Source: Natronohydrobacter sp. (GTDB lineage: Bacteria > Pseudomonadota > Alphaproteobacteria > Rhodobacterales > Rhodobacteraceae). Taken from it: DNA of 17,327 nt. Below, in pieces: positions 15,633 to 17,327 of the stretch (the first letter of the stretch is position 1; each line of letters begins with the position of its first letter). The stretch lies in NCBI GenBank assembly GCA_007117255.1, contig SKGU01000346.1, forward strand, positions 1 to 17,327, in the 5' to 3' direction. Under the pieces are notes generated by a model. It did not search any database and was not told where the DNA came from. It saw only the letters and a list, made by a program, of their open reading frames with translations. Position numbers and translations under genes: made by a program.

Positions 15633-16466
15633 ATGCCAAGCCTGTCCATGAATACACGCGCGGCCATTCTGTCGGTTGTGTTGCTGATTGTCTTTCTTGG
15701 TGCATGGGAAGTATCCGTCACGCGCCAGGTCATTGGCGAGGCGCTGACGGAATATGAAATCCTGATGGGACTGGGGCAGCAGCGCGCCGCTGTCCCGCCC
15801 CCAAGCGACGTGATGATCAAGGCGTGGGAGCAGTTGCGCAATCCGTTCTACGATGCTGGCCCTAATGACAAGGGCATCGGTATTCAGCTTGCTTATTCGA
15901 TCGCCCGCGTGCTGTCGGGTTTCGGGCTGGCCGTTCTGGTGGCTATTCCGCTGGGTTTCCTGATCGGAATGTCGCCTGTGGCTTACAAGGCGCTGAACCC
16001 GTTTATTCAGGTCTTGCGCCCCATTTCGCCATTGGCGTGGATGCCACTTGCGCTGTTCATTATTCAGGATGCGAATTCCAGTGCGGTCTTCGTGATCTTC
16101 ATCTGCTCGATCTGGCCAATGCTGTTGAATACGGCGTTTGGTGTGGCGGGGGTGCGGTCCGACTGGGTCAATGTGGCACGCACGCATGAGTTAAGCAGCC
16201 TGCGCACCGCGTTGACGGTCATCCTGCCTGCGGCAGCTCCCACGATCTTGACGGGTATGCGCATTTCCATTGGGATTGCATGGCTGGTGATCGTGGCGGC
16301 AGAGATGCTCGTGGGCGGCACCGGGATTGGCTATTATGTGTGGAACGAGTGGAACAATCTCGATCTGACTTCGGTAATCTTCTCAATCCTCATGATCGGT
16401 GTGGTGGGCATGTTGCTGGATGCGTTTTTCGCAGCCCTGCAACGCGCTGTCACCTATGCCGAATGA
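15633..16466 (+). CDS. NrtB/CmpB-family ABC transporter permease
   Basis: This 277-residue inner-membrane permease is the partner of the preceding Tat-exported binding protein; its start lies 3 nt after that gene's stop. Hydrophobic segments are at about residues 8-30, 88-112, 125-147, 150-172, 205-232 and 245-268. The PPPSDV motif near 55-60 and the LRPISPLAWMPLALF segment (128-142) are typical of the NitT permease family. The cytoplasmic ATPase-docking loop is at about 182-202 (ARTHELSSLRTALTVILPAA). An internal ATG at 15648 is an equally possible start. The ligand is shared with the binding protein and unresolved. Confidence 0.88.
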   Translation: MPSLSMNTRAAILSVVLLIVFLGAWEVSVTRQVIGEALTEYEILMGLGQQRAAVPPPSDVMIKAWEQLRNPFYDAGPNDKGIGIQLAYSIARVLSGFGLAVLVAIPLGFLIGMSPVAYKALNPFIQVLRPISPLAWMPLALFIIQDANSSAVFVIFICSIWPMLLNTAFGVAGVRSDWVNVARTHELSSLRTALTVILPAAAPTILTGMRISIGIAWLVIVAAEMLVGGTGIGYYVWNEWNNLDLTSVIFSILMIGVVGMLLDAFFAALQRAVTYAE

Positions 16467-16479
16467 AAGGAGCGGTGCT

Positions 16480-17327
16480 ATGACCAAGACCTTCCTGAGC
16501 GTCGAGCGGCTGACCCAGACATTTCCGGACGGTGCAGGCGGCACATTGACGGTGTTCGAGAATGCCAGTTTCGGGATCAACAAGGGCGAATTCGTCTGTA
16601 TCCTGGGTCATTCAGGCTGTGGCAAATCCACGATAATGAATGTGCTGGCAGGGTTGGCAGAGCCGACATCCGGCGTCGTCAAGATGGATGGCGTGGCAGT
16701 ATCTGGCCCTTCGCTGGACAGGGGCGTGGTGTTTCAGAATTATTCGCTTCTGCCTTGGCTGTCGGCGCTGAAGAATGTGACCTTTGGCGTCAAGGCACGC
16801 TACAGTGACTGGTCACGCGAGCAGGTGGTGGCGCATGCCACGAAATATCTGGCAATGGTGGGGCTTGAAGGGGATGTCATCCACCGCAAGCCCAGCCAGT
16901 TGTCGGGAGGTATGCGCCAACGTGTGTCAATTGCACGGGCCTTCGCCAACCAGCCAAAGCTCTTGCTTCTGGATGAGCCGTTCGGGGCGCTGGATGCGTT
17001 GACGCGCGGCACGATCCAGGAAGAGTTGTTGAAGGTCTGGAGTCAGACTGAACAGACCGTCTTCATGATCACCCATGATATCGACGAGGCGATCCTTCTT
17101 GCCGATCGTATATTGCTGATGACGAACGGCCCGTTCGCCCGTGTTGCGGAATCTGTCGAGATCACGATTCCGCGCCCCCGCGCGCGCACCGAGATCGTCA
17201 ATCACCCCAACTACTACGCTATTCGCAATCATCTGGTGCAGTTTCTTGGCAAGCGTTCGAAGGAACTGGCCGGGCAGCGATCCGATGGCGAAAGTCAGAG
17301 CCCGGAAACTGTGCGTATTGATGCCAC
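16480..17327 (+). CDS. NrtD/CmpD-family ABC transporter ATP-binding protein (3' end beyond the window)
   Basis: The frame is open for 282 codons from ATG 16480 to the window edge without a stop. It is preceded by a strong ribosome binding site (AAAGGAG at 16466-16472, 7 nt spacing) that overlaps the end of the permease gene. Motifs are complete: Walker A GHSGCGKST (43-51), Q-loop VFQNYSLLPW (84-93), signature LSGGMRQR (141-148), Walker B LLLLDEPFGALD (161-172) and switch H199. The VFQxxxLLPW Q-loop is typical of the nitrate/taurine importer ATPases. At 282 residues the protein is probably nearly complete; there is no sign of the fused binding-protein domain found in NrtC. It would drive uptake through the upstream permease. 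Confidence 0.93.
   Translation, partial: MTKTFLSVERLTQTFPDGAGGTLTVFENASFGINKGEFVCILGHSGCGKSTIMNVLAGLAEPTSGVVKMDGVAVSGPSLDRGVVFQNYSLLPWLSALKNVTFGVKARYSDWSREQVVAHATKYLAMVGLEGDVIHRKPSQLSGGMRQRVSIARAFANQPKLLLLDEPFGALDALTRGTIQEELLKVWSQTEQTVFMITHDIDEAILLADRILLMTNGPFARVAESVEITIPRPRARTEIVNHPNYYAIRNHLVQFLGKRSKELAGQRSDGESQSPETVRIDA

Noticed and set aside
14772..16187. 471-codon minus-strand open frame opposite the binding protein and permease
   Set aside because: It is an antisense shadow spanning two real genes and the gap between them, with no domain features or ribosome binding site.
1..17327. CRISPR arrays, tRNA/rRNA genes, transposases or attachment sites
   Set aside because: No repeat-spacer pattern, RNA gene signature, integrase/transposase frame or flanking direct repeat was seen, so transfer of the NO locus is only inferred from gene content.

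Overview
The window looks like part of a chromosome from an alphaproteobacterium of the Rhodobacteraceae/Roseobacter type. It is GC-rich, with a Rhodobacter-style sorbitol/mannitol (smo/mtl) operon and tightly packed genes. No tRNA, rRNA, CRISPR array or insertion sequence was seen.

Positions 1-5349 (+ strand) hold the polyol uptake and oxidation operon. It contains the 3' end of the binding-protein gene (smoE), two permeases (smoF, smoG), the ATPase (smoK), a short-chain sorbitol dehydrogenase (smoS) and a long-chain mannitol 2-dehydrogenase (mtlK). A strong hairpin separates smoE from smoF, and the last genes overlap.

Positions 5384-12064 hold the unusual part, a nitric oxide locus. On the minus strand an H-NOX heme NO sensor gene (7035-7580) overlaps a hybrid histidine kinase (5384-7042/7075) whose N-terminus looks like an H-NOX-associated (HNOBA) domain. 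Divergently, across about 500 bp, a 4-kb gene (8087-12064) encodes a complete animal-type nitric oxide synthase: two globin-like domains, a NOS oxygenase domain, an FMN domain and an FAD/NADPH reductase domain. The first globin-like domain appears to have lost its proximal histidine. NO production and NO sensing thus share one intergenic control region.

Positions 12186-17327 hold a PAS-PAS-AAA+-Fis regulator of the sigma54-activator type (minus strand), with an altered GAFTGA loop (GAFAGA). It is divergent from a NrtA/CmpA-family ABC transporter: Tat-exported binding protein, permease, and an ATPase cut by the window end. Their intergenic region carries a 31-bp nested perfect palindrome and a second shorter inverted repeat.

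Working model (inference): arginine-derived NO is made by the NOS, may be partly oxidised to nitrate by the globin module, and is sensed by H-NOX, which controls the adjacent kinase. The neighbouring oxyanion-type transporter may be functionally linked through nitrogen supply, but its ligand cannot be settled from sequence alone.
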